Assembly: GCA_007026445.1 (NCBI GenBank)
Contig: VDMD01000011.1
Location: 434,001-498,000 of the forward strand
Length of the DNA: 64,000 bases
Source of the DNA: Schizophyllum amplum
Lineage: Eukaryota > Basidiomycota > Agaricomycetes > Agaricales > Schizophyllaceae
Direction: 5' to 3'
Shown: in pieces, positions 1 to 11,045 of the stretch
Layout: each line of letters starts with the position of its first letter
How positions within the stretch are numbered: the first letter of the stretch is position 1
Position numbers and translations under genes: made by a program
Notes under the pieces: model-generated
Databases searched by the model: none
What the model saw: the letters and a program-made list of their open reading frames with translations, nothing else
Told to the model about the DNA's origin: nothing

Positions 1-118
1 GACACCTGAATACTGTCTGCAACTTGGTAAGGAAAGGCGTCGAGATTCGAGAGCTATGTGTCGCGCACCCACGAACACGAACTGCTTATGATTCAGCTGT
101 GTCCCCGACGAATGCAGT

Positions 119-1460
119 TCAACGATCATCAGCTCTAGAAAGAGGTCGGTCAGATGGCTCGCATGCTTGCAGATCAACGTACTTCAACTGCGGGGTCTCC
201 GCCATTGCCATGACGGCTGCGATACGAGATCAGATACACCAAAAAAAGAGAGAGAAATCAGGAAGAGTGAAGACATCAGACATACCTACGAAGTGGTCAA
301 AAGCGATGCCTCGCAGACACCCGCTCGTGTTACAAATGGCTGGGAGGTATCAGTCAAAGTTATGCAGTGCATATAAGAGGGCGCACGCACCATACTTCTG
401 CGATGCTAAAGTCAAGACTGAGGTGACCTTGTAGGCCAACGCGGTAAGGACGCCAACAAGCTCGTGAATGTCGATATATCCTGACTGGTTCCGGTCGAAG
501 TGCCAGAAAATCTGCTGCCACTCAACGACACATTTCCAAAGCGCCGTGAACTCTGATGAGATGTCAACAATCTGGAGAGCAGACAGAGCACTGAACGCAC
601 CAGAACAGTCAATCGTCCCGTCACGGTCGGTATCGAAATTGGCCATAAGCATTTTGATGGTGTTAATGTCGAACTCTACGATATAAGTCAGGCGTCAGCA
701 CACGTCGTGAACGATACATGGGCCACTATGACGCACTTGTCCAATTGCCTGTAAGGCATCCGAATTAGCAGAGCCGTGAACGAGGGCTGCTGTTACACAT
801 ACCGTTCAGAAGAGCACACTGCAGCTCTTCAGCTGTGATCGATCCCGACTGGTCCTCGTCTATCGCGGAGAACCATTGCCGAAGCTCGTCGTCAGAGGGC
901 ACGCCTGATGCGGATGACCCCTGCCAATGCCCGGATGGTTTGCCACTGCACAGCTGGTGGGACGAGCAGTGCGACGAATGGTGCACAGGGATAGCGTGGA
1001 CTGGCTCCTTCGAGAACGTCATGGTGGTCTGCGACGACGAGAATGATGAAGGCTGGCTGCTTGATCCTAAGGACGCAACAGAACTGCAGGGGACAGCGAG
1101 GTTGTTGCAGTTCGAGTCCAAGGACATGGCGTGCTTGTCTATCGATAGCACATCCTTTGTGTTCGTATCGGAGACCGGAGCTGGAACGGGCATAGTATCA
1201 TGGCCATCCTTGAATTGCACGGGCAATGCTGCGGTGGACTGACGCATGTACGGCGGAGGAGGGTCGCTGAGCGCTGCCTGCGCATCTATGAGGAGCTTCG
1301 CATCGTGCACAGAAGGCAGCACAGGAGGCGTATACCCGTCATGCATAGCTTTCGTGATCGACATCCGCTCAGGCTCGTCGACGAAAGCGCCTGGGGATTC
1401 GGCGGGCACGCCGGCTGGAAAGGACAAGTGCAGGTCGATGCGCATGGTGCGTGTGGCCAT
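119..1460 (-). CDS. Penta-EF-hand (PEF/ALG-2-like) calcium-binding protein
   Basis: Likely a cytosolic calcium sensor of the penta-EF-hand family (ALG-2, peflin, grancalcin). Six exons join in phase: 1460-803, 675-601, 552-391, 339-286, 216-183 and 134-119, giving 332 residues. A proline/serine-rich N-terminal arm of about 180 residues precedes EF-hand 1 (loop DEDQSGSITAEE), EF-hand 2 (DTDRDGTID) and EF-hand 3 (DRNQSGYIDIHE). A GIAFDHFV segment matches the usual IxFDxFV stretch before the last hands. The ATG at 1460 is chosen because the open frame upstream has only a TTG, and a TATATAAA box lies about 75 bp upstream. The C-terminus ends soon after that segment with no clear fourth or fifth calcium loop, so it is shorter than typical PEF proteins or the last exons are mis-split. 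The family call is firm; the partner is unknown. Confidence 0.85.
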
Positions 1461-1533
1461 CCTGAGGGGCGACCAGCGAAGGCTCAATGACAGGGCTTTG
1501 GTAGAGAGTTAATGTCCTATGGCGTAGACGAGG

Positions 1534-1541
1534 TTTATATA
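1534..1541 (-). promoter_or_regulatory. TATA box of the penta-EF-hand gene
   Basis: Read on the minus strand this is TATATAAA, about 75 bp upstream of the chosen ATG (1460). This leaves room for transcription to start about 30 bp downstream of the box and a short leader. Assignment rests on sequence and spacing only. Confidence 0.55.
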
Positions 1542-2327
1542 GGTAGGGGGCCGCCTGGAAGCATCTGCGAGGTACTACGAGCGCAATGAGGCTTTGTTGA
1601 GGCTGGCGAAAATACCTATACTAGTACGAAGCGCGAGATTTGACGGGCAACATGTTGCGGGGCTAAGTTCTTGGAGCTGTGAATTCGCATGAGAATCCGA
1701 GTAGAGATGGCACTTACCAGCTTCAGCCGTATACGCTGCGCTAGGTAATCTGCGTGCCAATGAAGCTGCTTGTCCCGGACTTATACTAGGGTTTGCACAT
1801 CACGAGGCGGAGCCACTGACAGAGTGAGCGGAGATGTAGGGTCATGGACAGTTGCTCAATGTGGCCTCTTCGTCCTGCAGAAGGGCGCCGTCGACTCGGC
1901 CTGAGAGAGATCGAGATGATTCAAGGGAGGGGGTTTATATGAGCGCGGTCACGGAAGTTTGACAGATTCGCAGAGTCTGTACGAATGCAGTAACACGGCT
2001 AGCGCTATGCAGATTATGGTCGGACTGGTTTCGACAGTCGTTCGTTCAGTACCAGTGGTTGCACATTTAACAAGGTCAACACTCGTCAACACTGAACGTG
2101 ACGTGTGTGACGCATAACGCGCGACGTGTCTCCATCGAATCGGCGAATGCCGACGACATGCATGCATAATGTGGCCCTGATGTGGCCTAATCGATAATCA
2201 GTGAGAGTCTTCCACCGATCGATTTATCCAAGCCTGAGTCCGGGGTGATATGTAGTGTACAGCCATATGATCTACATGTGTACCCGAAAGTCATGATCCC
2301 ATCCACGCATACAGTAAAGTACAAAAA
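1542..2327. other. Intergenic, no gene recognised
   Basis: The short open frames here have no family resemblance and no convincing splice continuity. The stretch separates the promoter side of the PEF gene from the 3' end of the hydrolase gene. Confidence 0.5.
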
Positions 2328-3605
2328 TCACAAGAAACGGATATCCTCGTCCGAGTCCGTGTCATTCAACCCACACTTGACCAGAGTCTCCTCAAATGGC
2401 GACGACACGCTCTCTGGCGAAGGCGGGAGAGGCCCTCTTACTGAACGCTTGACGCTCTCGTGGATGAGCGGGTTAACTCTGCGCGTGCCGTTCGTCAGCG
2501 TACATAATCAAAGCTATTTCAGGATTGCGAACGCACAAGTCTGGATGAGTGATGGAACCAAAATGTGGTGCTTGCCGCCCGATGCTAGACAGGTGTACGT
2601 CGACATCCGCGGCTCGCAAGTTGTTTTCTAACTGCTGCGCGTACTCGATCGGATATGCGATGTCGGCCTCGCAGTGCATGATGTGTACTGGACACTGGAT
2701 GCGCGCCAGCGTCTCGCGCGGGTGCGGCTCGCGTGACACGAAAAAGCCCACTGTCAGCTCGTACATGGTATTGAAGGTCTTCGGGGTCCAGTTCTTTACC
2801 GCCAGTGGTGAACCGCGATCGCTTAACCTGAGATCATGCGCGTCAGCTAGCAGTGACGCATCGAAGGCGTGCTACGCACGCTTTAGCTATGGGCGACAGG
2901 TTGCTGTTGAAGCCCAGTTGCATAGCGCCGGATACGGCGTCGCGCATGATATCGTAGTCGATGGCTTTGGGGTCGTGGAAAGCCTCAACCCAACAGTCGT
3001 AGATCTCTCTACGTCCCTCGGCGGCCGATTCAGGCTGAGCAAGCGTAAGCAAGCGACGGGTGATGAGCAGTGGAACGCACCTCTTTCAACGGGAGCGGCG
3101 CTATCATGGTGCAAGACGATACGCGCGTAGGATGCAAGATCGATGTCTGCAATGCAATGCAAGCGCCCATGGAAAGCCCGATGAGATGTACTTGTTCGAG
3201 CTTGAGCGCGTCCTGCAAGCCACGACATGAGCGGACGATCATGCAAGTGTTATATTACTCACCATTAACTTGATTACATCGTCCGCGCCCTCTGTACGCG
3301 TAAATCGACCCTCCACCTTGCCTCCCGTCTCGCCGTGCCCGCGCATATCGAAGGTCACCAGATTGAACTTCCTCAGCAATGGGTCCGAGAATTGCGCTTT
3401 GACAAATGGTGAGCGCCAACTGATAGCGAACTGAGCATGCGACCCACGTACGATGGAAGACCTCTTGCGATAGGTAGACTGGGTGCAGGAAGAGTAGGAT
3501 AGGCAGCTTGGAGTCGATCGACTTCGCGCTCGTCTTCGACGGCGTGGATATCGTGTAGTTGATGTTCAGTGAGCCGGCGGCTGCCTTTATCTTGACGCTG
3601 GGCAT
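2328..3605 (-). CDS. Alpha/beta hydrolase-fold protein
   Basis: Soluble alpha/beta hydrolase of the 3-oxoadipate enol-lactonase/epoxide-hydrolase-like type; substrate unknown. The start is the ATG at 3605 (MPSVKIKAAAG). Visible family blocks are an early strand and oxyanion region (LPILLFLHPVYLSQEVFH), the turn before the nucleophile (TFDMRGHGETGG, read across splice sites), the nucleophile elbow GLSMG with the serine, and a late strand CPVHIMHCEADIAYP that supplies the acid residue. The catalytic histidine is probably in the APHFGS stretch. The last intron (58 bp, GTGCGT...GCAG with a GCTGAC branch site) joins HPDL to VNPLIHES and moves the end to a TGA at 2328, beyond the longest single open frame. 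At least four introns are present and middle exon borders are approximate. Confidence 0.85.
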
Positions 3606-5468
3606 GTTGGAGGTGAAGGAAACTGGTCGGAGAGCGGTAGAAGAAGGTGAGTGGTAGGTGGTAGGAAAGCAGGGGTACCGGTCAACTTGCCAGGTCCTTT
3701 AATGCCGTGACTAAGGGCAATGTCTGGGGGGATCGGTGAGACATCGGCTTCCGATTTCCAACCACACAATTGGTCACGGTGGCGGGGCGCGCAGGGCGCG
3801 TGGATCGGTCGTCGCCCAGCAACACAGGACGCAGGAGGCAACGATAAGCCCCTTGTCTTACGCTGCAACGAGCGAGTCGCTGTACTTAGCGCGCATGCTC
3901 CATGGCTTTGTTCTAATCTGCGAGGAAGGTTGTCCGCGACGATGCAATTGTTCTGCGCGACAAGGCCAATGTCCCCGTTATGGTAAGGTACAGGATACAT
4001 GGCCGGAACAGTTATATGAGGGCCTTCGACGTCCACGTGCGTGAGAAGGGCAGATGATGTTTACTGAAAGGGGATACTGCAGCGTGTAAGTATGAACTAG
4101 TCGTTCGCCGGACGCACCTTCGTTGGCCTACTGCGCGCGCCATTTACAAAAGAGGATCAGAAGGACCAGAGTTAGCTTCATGTTGCACAGAGAGAAGGGA
4201 CCCACAGGTTTGTGTGATGTACATAGTGGCAATTCACCAGGAACGGATTAGAGCGAGCATTTGTAGACATCCATGTGCATTGCGCAGGCGTCTGGCTCCT
4301 CTCGCGCATTTGTTCATCTCTGCCACTGCTCCCTGGCACCAATGTGCCCATGAAGGCCGCCAATCTGGTGACAGAAGGAATTCTTGCTTGCCTGGCTGCC
4401 TGGTCGGGCGATATTGTACATAGCCTGGATGCGTCGGCGATCCACGGTGCTTAACCTTTCCCACGCTCCTCGATCCCCAGCGTGCCTATCACGAAGTCTA
4501 TATCCACGCCTCCTATGAAGAGAGGTAGGAGCGCAAAATATTCATCGTGGGGCCCGAGACGTACCGGTGTGCCCGCTGCAGACATAGTTGGTGTATGGGC
4601 GGCTTGGATGGACGTCGAAGCATCACGTCGGGAAGCGGACACGACATTGACCAAGGTGTGCAGCCCAGGTGCAGCCTTACAATACTTAAGTCGGCGACCG
4701 AGAGATAGAAAGTTCGGAGAGATACAGGGGTACCTCCGAATCAACGGCAGGCCTGGACTACTTCTGTGGCAACAAAAAGCGCCATGTTCACGGACGGGAC
4801 CTCCTCAATATACAGTGAGCGCGCGCGATGTCCAACAACCTGTCGTATACGCAGACATACCGTATATTTCGAAAAGCCTAGAGTGCTGGTGGTATCGTGA
4901 ATCATGACAAGGCCGCCGCGAAGACTAACCGGATGTCCAGGAGGGTCGAAAGTAAGCTGAGAGCCGGTCGACCGAGGGAGTACGCAAAGTCAGCATTCGG
5001 CCTTTTGCCTCAAGCTGAAGTGCATGGCCGTCCAGCCCAGGGCAATTCACTACCCGTATGAGCGTCTACGAGTCATGCCCGTATATTCGCGATCCAAGGC
5101 AGGTTCATAGTCTGACTTCAACGGTTCAACTCATTGCGTGTTGAGCCTTTACTTGCGCCGGTTACAGTTATAGTCGAAACCAGCACAACCATCTCCAGTC
5201 ACAAAACACAGGCCTAGGATTGCAGTTGAGAGGAGACGATGGCGTGTGACGAGGAAGACGGCGGCGTCGTGAGGGCAGGAAGCTGGCAGGAAGAAGCACT
5301 GGCAGAGTTGATTGGCCTCGCTAAGTAGCTCCACGTGCGCATCTCCGTCAGGAAAACAAGCATCACCAATCGGCCCGGGCCTTGAACGCGCCTGAACGTG
5401 ACTCTCGCGACCCGCGTCCACTGCGCTGCATCTTCGTACTCCGCGAGCAGACCAACTTCTGACATAAT
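3606..5468. other. Gene-free 1.9 kb between hydrolase and ClpP
   Basis: Open frames on both strands are short and unconvincing. One minus-strand stretch around 4455-4640 reads as a plausible protein segment (SAAGTPVRLGPHDEYFALLP then a hydrophobic run) but has no recognisable start, splice partners or family. Both flanking genes point away from this stretch, so it contains their promoters. Confidence 0.4.
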
Positions 5469-6582
5469 ATGCTCGCCCAACTGAGTCGGTCTGCTATCCG
5501 CAGCGGGGCGCACGCGCGACCTCGCCTCAGCGCACGCACCTCCGGTCTGCGACGATTCCATCCTCTTGCAGGTTCATGGGAGCCACCCTCAGCCAACCTC
5601 GTACCTATGGTCATCGAGCAGACAGTGCGTGCTATGATTTCTTTTGCCCCATCCCCCAACTCACGTCTGTCACGTCAGGGAAGGGGGGAACGTTCCTATG
5701 ACATTTTCTCCCGCTTGCTGAGAGAGCGAGTGGTGATGCTTTACGGACCTGTGAGGCGACGGAATACCCTTGCTTCGTGATCGAGAAGGAGCTTATGCAC
5801 ACCTCCCAGATACGAGACACGGATTCTGCGCTCATTGTCTCCCAATTACTGTTCCTCGAAGCCGAGGAGACATCCAAACCTATCCATTTGTACATCAACT
5901 CCCCGGGTGGGAGCGTCACGGCTGGGCTTGCCATATACGACACGGTGAGCTTGCTGGCTCTGATGACTTGTCCCTGCGCTGACCACCTTGCAGATGCAAT
6001 ACGTTTCCTCTCCCATACACACTTACTGCATCGGTTGCGCAGCCTCTATGGGTTCACTGTCAGTCCGCATCCCCTCGTCCCCCACGGGACAGCAGCTTAT
6101 CTGCCCCGACTCTACAGGCTACTAGCCGCAGGCGAGAAGGGAAAGAGGCATTGTCTGCCGAACGCGAGCATCATGATTCACCGTGCGTGCTCACGTCTCA
6201 ATGACCAGCCTAGACCCTGATGTGCCACTACAGAACCCTCTGGAGGCGCTTCTGGACAGGCTAGCGACGTTGCTATCCACGCGAAAGAGATATTGCGTGT
6301 TCGCGAGGCTTTGACGGCCATCTACCAGCGTCATTGCGCCAAGCCCGATGAGAGCGAAGTCGACGGGTTGAAGCGCTTCGGTAAGTTGTGCGCACCTCAG
6401 TGGAAGGCTGATGTCTAATATCCATCCAGAGACCGCTCTTGAACGCGACTACTTCATGACAGGTCAGTTTCCCATGTCATCTCATACTGTCCAGATCTAA
6501 TCCTTATCCAGCTCGCGAGGCCATCGACTTCGGAATTGTTGATGGAATTTTAGAAAAACGACCGAGTACAGAGAGCTCATGA
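5469..6582 (+). CDS. CLPP: Mitochondrial ATP-dependent Clp protease proteolytic subunit (ClpP)
   Basis: Serine peptidase that forms the tetradecameric chamber of the ClpXP protease in the mitochondrial matrix. The N-terminus is basic and Ser/Arg-rich ([20 protein letters not shown]), as expected for a matrix presequence. The body then follows Clp[67 protein letters not shown] with the catalytic serine, and [16 protein letters not shown] with the catalytic histidine. The C-terminus ([19 protein letters not shown]) is typical. Several introns interrupt it, one splitting the SMGS-LLLA block. The stop is TGA at 6580. Budding yeast lacks ClpP, so this agrees with a filamentous fungus. The Brl1 gene follows on the same strand. 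Confidence 0.93.
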
Positions 6583-7028
6583 AGCTTCACGCTGTAGGAG
6601 CAGAGATTGGCGTTCTCAGACGACTTACCAGTGATAGAGCTTATTGAGTTCTCGCCGGAGGATGCGACGTAGTTTGAGCAGTCATGCACTATCAGTAGAC
6701 CGGCCCATGCTGAACCTATCATCTCGCGACTTGGCTCGGATACCATCTTACTGCTATCATGCTCCGTCGCTATACTGCAATACGTATAGTGTTCAGGTTG
6801 CGTTCAGGTTCACCGCTGGTTCACGGTTCACCGTCGTCCGCCATGACGGTGGTGTTCAGCACGGGACTTCGGACCGAGCGTCAGGGCCACGTGATGATCG
6901 CGCCACGCCACGATTGTGTTTGCTCCTGGCCATTGTCACCTCCTGGTCACCTCTCTGCGGTCGGTCGGCTTTACCTCGTCATGAATTCACGAATGCAGCA
7001 ACGAACGACTCGCTCAACTGACGCGCCG
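6583..7028. other. Intergenic between ClpP and Brl1/Brr6
   Basis: No gene is recognised. The interval should hold the ClpP 3' end and the promoter and leader of the next gene. It contains an ACGGT/GTTCAC-rich short repeat near 6800-6840 (GGTTCACC variants). Confidence 0.45.
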
Positions 7029-8328
7029 ATGGACTTCACGTTTACGGATCGGCCGAGCAGCAATACACCTCCCGCTTGGGCGGACGCCAGTACTCCAAAG
7101 AAGCGTGCGTAATCCTGCGCCGGCCACGCATGGTCGCTCACAGCGTCTTCCAGGGTCTCACGAAGCAGTGAGCTCTTCCGACCCTGCCTTTCCAAGCTCT
7201 CCATTTGCCCCGCGCTTTGGCCAGAATCAAAATATCCCGTTTATCTTCGCGACGCAACGAGAGGAGCCGCCTCCAGTCCAGACATGGGCGCCACCGTCCG
7301 GCTTCTCTGCTACGCAGGCATTCTCCCAGCCCGAGCTTCATGACGTGGACATGGCCGAAGCAAGCCCTCCGAAGCCGGAGGACACCAGACCGGTGGCCGC
7401 TGGCGCGCTTCGACGCGTCTTCAAGTCGCGGCAGAAATCGCGCGAATCTCGTATGGCACGCGCTCGTGATGAAGATGACGGGGATGTCTCTAGCGACGAA
7501 GAAGGGAGCGCATCTGCTATGACCCAGGCCACGTCGCATCATTACACGCTCAACATGCCGTCCCCTGCGCCGCCCCAGTCAGATATGCCATACATTCTTC
7601 TCGGGTGCGTCTTACAACGCTTCAGTCCCTTCTATACTGACTGTCATGTCGTAGCTATCTCCAGTTCTTCTTCAATCTATCCTTGGTCCTCGTGTTCTTG
7701 TACCTGGTTCTTCAATTCATCCTCACCGTCCAAAGGGATGTCGAACAGCGTATCTCGGAGTATTCCATGGGTAAGTCGAAGCTATATTACATCCGAAGCA
7801 AGCTGACTGGTCATCAGACATTGTACAAGAGATTTCTCTATGCGTCGGGCAGTACAGGAATAACGGATGTGATCATCCCATGCCCGCGATGGTAACCCAG
7901 TGCGCGCACTGGAAGACATGTATGGACCGCGACCCCACCAAGATGGGTCGAGCCAGGGTTGGCGCAGAGCTGATCGCCGAAGTCGTCAACTCCTTCGTCG
8001 AACCCATCAGCTGGAAGACACTGGTGAGCCGCGGCATACCTCGGACCTGCGCGCCCCCGCTGACGGCCGACAGGCGTTCACCCTGACGTCGCTGTCGTTC
8101 TTGACGGTCTTCATAAACACGTTGCTTTCCCTCTACCGGTCTCGCATACAGCCGCAGCAAGCGCCGGGCCACCCGCCACCCTACGTGCCCCCGTATATGC
8201 CGCATCACTTCCTGCCCCCCGCTGCCGCCCCGGAATGGAGCCGTCCCTGGCACAAGGCCGACGAGGAGGAGGATGCGCCCACCCGGAGAAGACGCATCGA
8301 AGGTGGTGCGGCCGTTAAGGTTAAATAG
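7029..8328 (+). CDS. BRL1: Brl1/Brr6-family nuclear envelope protein
   Basis: Integral nuclear-envelope protein with the disulfide-linked Brr6/Brl1 C-terminal domain, which acts in nuclear pore assembly and membrane lipid homeostasis. The start MDFTFTDRP (ATG 7029) heads a disordered Pro/Ser-rich N-terminal half. Then come an arginine-rich patch with an acidic Ser stretch (EDDGDVSSDEEG), a first membrane span (YLQFFFNLSLVLVFLYLVLQ), the lumenal domain with four cysteines (LCVGQYRNNGC and QCAHWKTCMDRDP), the family sequence NSFVEPISWKTL, and a second span (AFTLTSLSFLTVFINTLLSL). A Pro-rich tail ends with a basic RTRRRRIEGG-like motif. The first intron splices AAGAAGC to GGTCTCAC in phase; at least three more introns follow. 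The spacing of cysteines and spans is diagnostic. Confidence 0.92.
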
Positions 8329-9192
8329 GTCTTCTGTATGCAGCTGGCTTTCGCAGCCTGGCCTGGCCCGCGCGAAGCCACCAATGTCAGTTCGTTTGGA
8401 TTCCCATCCCTTTCATATCGATCGTGGGGGAGGCGTTCGTACCATGCGCTGCTAATGTAGCGAAGGCGCCAGCCGGGCATGAGGTGGGGGATTCGTGGGT
8501 GCTGAACGCCTTTCGTGGTTAGCCCCTAGCGTCATTGTCGCCCTACATTCGTGGGTTGCCGCAGGCCCTTGCACGCGAGAGGTATCTCATATGTGCTGCG
8601 ATAGAACCGGGCACGCTATTCTAGTGAGGTTACTGTATGCAGGGCTAGCACCAAGTAGTGCCAGGGTACATTCAGAGTGCCCTACGACATTCATCCTCGC
8701 ATGCGGCAGTGAACCTTATGGTCGAGAACTGGATGTAAAGGGTAAGAGTCCGGAGATTTCAATGGCGGGAGTCTTGCGGTGGACCATTGCTCACAAGCTC
8801 ATGCGACTGTCGTGTGGCGCCGCGCATTCAGTCCTTCGATACGGGCAATGCACTAGCAGATCGGCACCATTCCTGCATTTGCAGTGTCTGTCCCGGGCCC
8901 TTGAATTGAGAGCGACGACACTGAACATTGAAAACGATGGGATTCCAGACGCCAACATCAACAACACGGTAAACCAGAGATACGATACATACGAAGTGAT
9001 CTATCCGAGCGCTCTGCCGGAAAGCATATGAGCAGCAGCCAGGGTGATCCAAAAAGCATTGAAAACGTTATTGATAGTAAGGAGATGGGAAGAGGGGAGC
9101 AAAGGGAGGCCGAAGGGGGGGGGGGGGGGGGGGGGGGGGGGGAGCAGTTAATCAGAATGACAAGACGGACTACAGCGCCCCCCGCTGTCGTG
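8329..9192. other. Intergenic; includes poly-G tract
   Basis: An open frame at 8495-9031 lacks domains and splice logic and is not called as a gene. Apart from the G28 homopolymer the stretch is unremarkable and separates two convergent genes. Confidence 0.45.
9115..9142 (+). repeat. Uninterrupted G28 homopolymer
   Basis: Twenty-eight consecutive G residues, lying about 50 bp beyond the stop codon of the SERF-like gene, so on its transcribed strand this is C28. Long enough to be length-unstable and to form G-quadruplex structures; the exact length may also be an assembly artefact. Confidence 0.9.
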
Positions 9193-9552
9193 TTATTTTG
9201 CACCTCCGCCGCCGCCGCCGCCTGCTGCAGCGGCCTTGTCCTCCTCCTTCTTCTGCGACGGACGTTGGCGGAGGGAAGCCTGCATGTGAAGGGGTCACTC
9301 ACCTTCTGCTTTGCGCGAAGAATTTCTGCGTCACTGCGAGGGCGAAGTCAGCCAGATATGACATGGAGTGGACGGTAGACGCACGCCTCCTTGCGCTTAG
9401 CCAGGGAGGCCGCGCTCTCCTTCGGCTTCTTCGCGTTCGCGGCGGCCTTCTTCTGGGCCTTGACGCGGTCCTGCTCACGCTGGTTACCACCTGCAATGAG
9501 CCCTGTGAGTGGAGATTTGGATAGAGAGTGCGGCGAGGGACGCACGAGTCAT
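9193..9552 (-). CDS. Small EDRK-rich factor (SERF / 4F5 family)
   Basis: Very small, highly charged protein of the SERF/4F5 family, whose members bind nucleic acid and modulate protein aggregation. Four exons, all in phase: 9552-9546 (only 7 nt), 9490-9385, 9333-9303 and 9252-9193, totalling 67 residues. The product begins MTRGNQREQDRVKAQKKAAA, continues with NAKKPKESAASLAKRKEADA, and ends in KKEEDKAAAA followed by a seven-glycine run and AK. The length and the GNQREQDR start match the family. The 7 nt first exon hides the true start from simple frame scans. The glycine run is encoded by a GGC/CCG-rich repeat just before the stop. Confidence 0.93.
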
Positions 9553-10084
9553 GGCAAGCGCCTTTCACGAAAATTAAGCAAGTGCGAGTTGGTCAGAAGC
9601 AGGAAGAAACACGTGGTAGTTTTTGCGTATCGGCGATCGCCGGATGGGATGGTCGATGTTCACTTTCGCGCGGCTTGTCCGTTACGTCCGTCGACTTGCG
9701 ACTGGCTCCCCCTTCACTTTCATCTGCCGGTATATCTTGCGTTACCGTCCCGCCACCTGCGTCACCTGTAAGCTGTCCTTGCGTGAACTCGCGTATATTT
9801 GCGGTAGCGCCAATTTGATGTCGGGATGCCCAGGTTCCGACTACACAGCGCTGTGACCGCCTTAGAACGTCGGCGCTTCTGTTTTCTTCGCCTGTAGATA
9901 TGAGTAGGATGCGCTAGCTCCTGTTCTCTCGTACCTTTGATTGCGATGCAATGGTCTTGTCTTAGCCTGTTCAAAGCTTCCACCTCGCGCCTTGCGGTGC
10001 CACCGTCGGAAATGCGGCAGTTCGTCGGCTCGCTAAACGCTGCATTCATCCGCAGTAGCAGGCGCCAAGATACACAGCTGGCCA

Positions 10085-10175
10085 TCAGCTTACGGTGCGC
10101 CCGAGGGGAATGTTTACAGTTTCCCCGTGAGTTGCCTTCGGTTTCACCGCAAGCTGCCCGCGGGGAGCTTGCAAG
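10085..10175. repeat. GC-rich patch related to 10838-11045
   Basis: Shares word blocks with the larger patch downstream: GCGCCCGAGGGGA, TTTACAGT-TCCCCG, ACCGCAAGCT and CCCGCGGGG. The order of blocks is partly rearranged between the two sites. Confidence 0.5.
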
Positions 10176-10837
10176 CTGAGCATCAATTTTGATCATCATC
10201 CGCGCTCGTGGATCACTGATACTACCCAAAAAATATGGTACATATGGAGATCAATGCCAGCGCTGGTCAATCGTCGGTCGCAGCATCGTGCGGCGTCGGC
10301 TTCGTTGTGCAGGGGAACCTCATTCATTGCTAGCACATATAGTGATACATAAAGTATACGGGGCATGTCATGTAGGGCTGGGGATTGAAATATTGAAAGG
10401 GTACACAGGGAGGGTCGGGAACTCAGGCCTCAGGGTGTGCGTCGTCATGCAGCGCGTTGCTCCGCGTCCGGCGCACCCACGTCTCTAGACGCGCATTGTA
10501 CTCTCAGCACAACAAAGGAATACATTACGCTATTCACGCGTGAAGAGACTCTTCTTGACAAGGTCAGCATGTCGCAGGGACTCAGTTAGAATGCAACACA
10601 CCGTTGACAAAAGCAGTCACCAACGTCAACGGCGGAACTCGACGCTGAGTGGGAGCATGTCTGTCGGCTGGATGGACCACAGCAGTGTCGAGAAGGCGTA
10701 TGCAACCCACAGCAATATGCACGGGTCACCAAGAGGCGGAAGAGTGGGCAGCTATGGCGCCTCGCAGTGAAAGGACTTAAAGAAAAAAGTACGAAGTCAA
10801 GCTGAAATCATACGTGTCGATCGAGCTACCGGCCCAG

Positions 10838-11045
10838 TCTGGGCCCAGTTTACGGTCTGCCCGAGGGGAGACCCACTGTTTCTCCGGCCTTGCGGGCAGA
10901 CTGCAAGCTCCCCTCGGTGCGCCCGAGAGCAGGATTGATGCTCGGTTTACAGTCTCCCCGCGGGCAGACTACGGTTAAACCGTGGGCAGACCGCAGTCTG
11001 CCCACAGATTTTTCAGTTCACGGGCGCACCGCAAGCTTGCCTCTG
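10838..11045. repeat. GC-rich patch of short inverted and direct repeats
   Basis: Contains repeated (C/T)GGGCAGACNGC(A)AG-type words in both orientations. One copy forms a perfect hairpin, GTGGGCAGAC at 10982-10991 and GTCTGCCCAC at 10996-11005 with a 4 nt loop. Next to it lies the palindrome ACGGTTAAACCGT. No open reading frame is attached. Confidence 0.55.

Noticed and set aside
8495..9031. 178-codon plus-strand open frame
   Set aside because: No domain, no codon or splice support, and placed in the spacer between two convergent genes.
9762..10229. 155-codon minus-strand open frame in the gene desert
   Set aside because: Basic, low-complexity translation without family resemblance, partly overlapping the GC-rich repeat patch.
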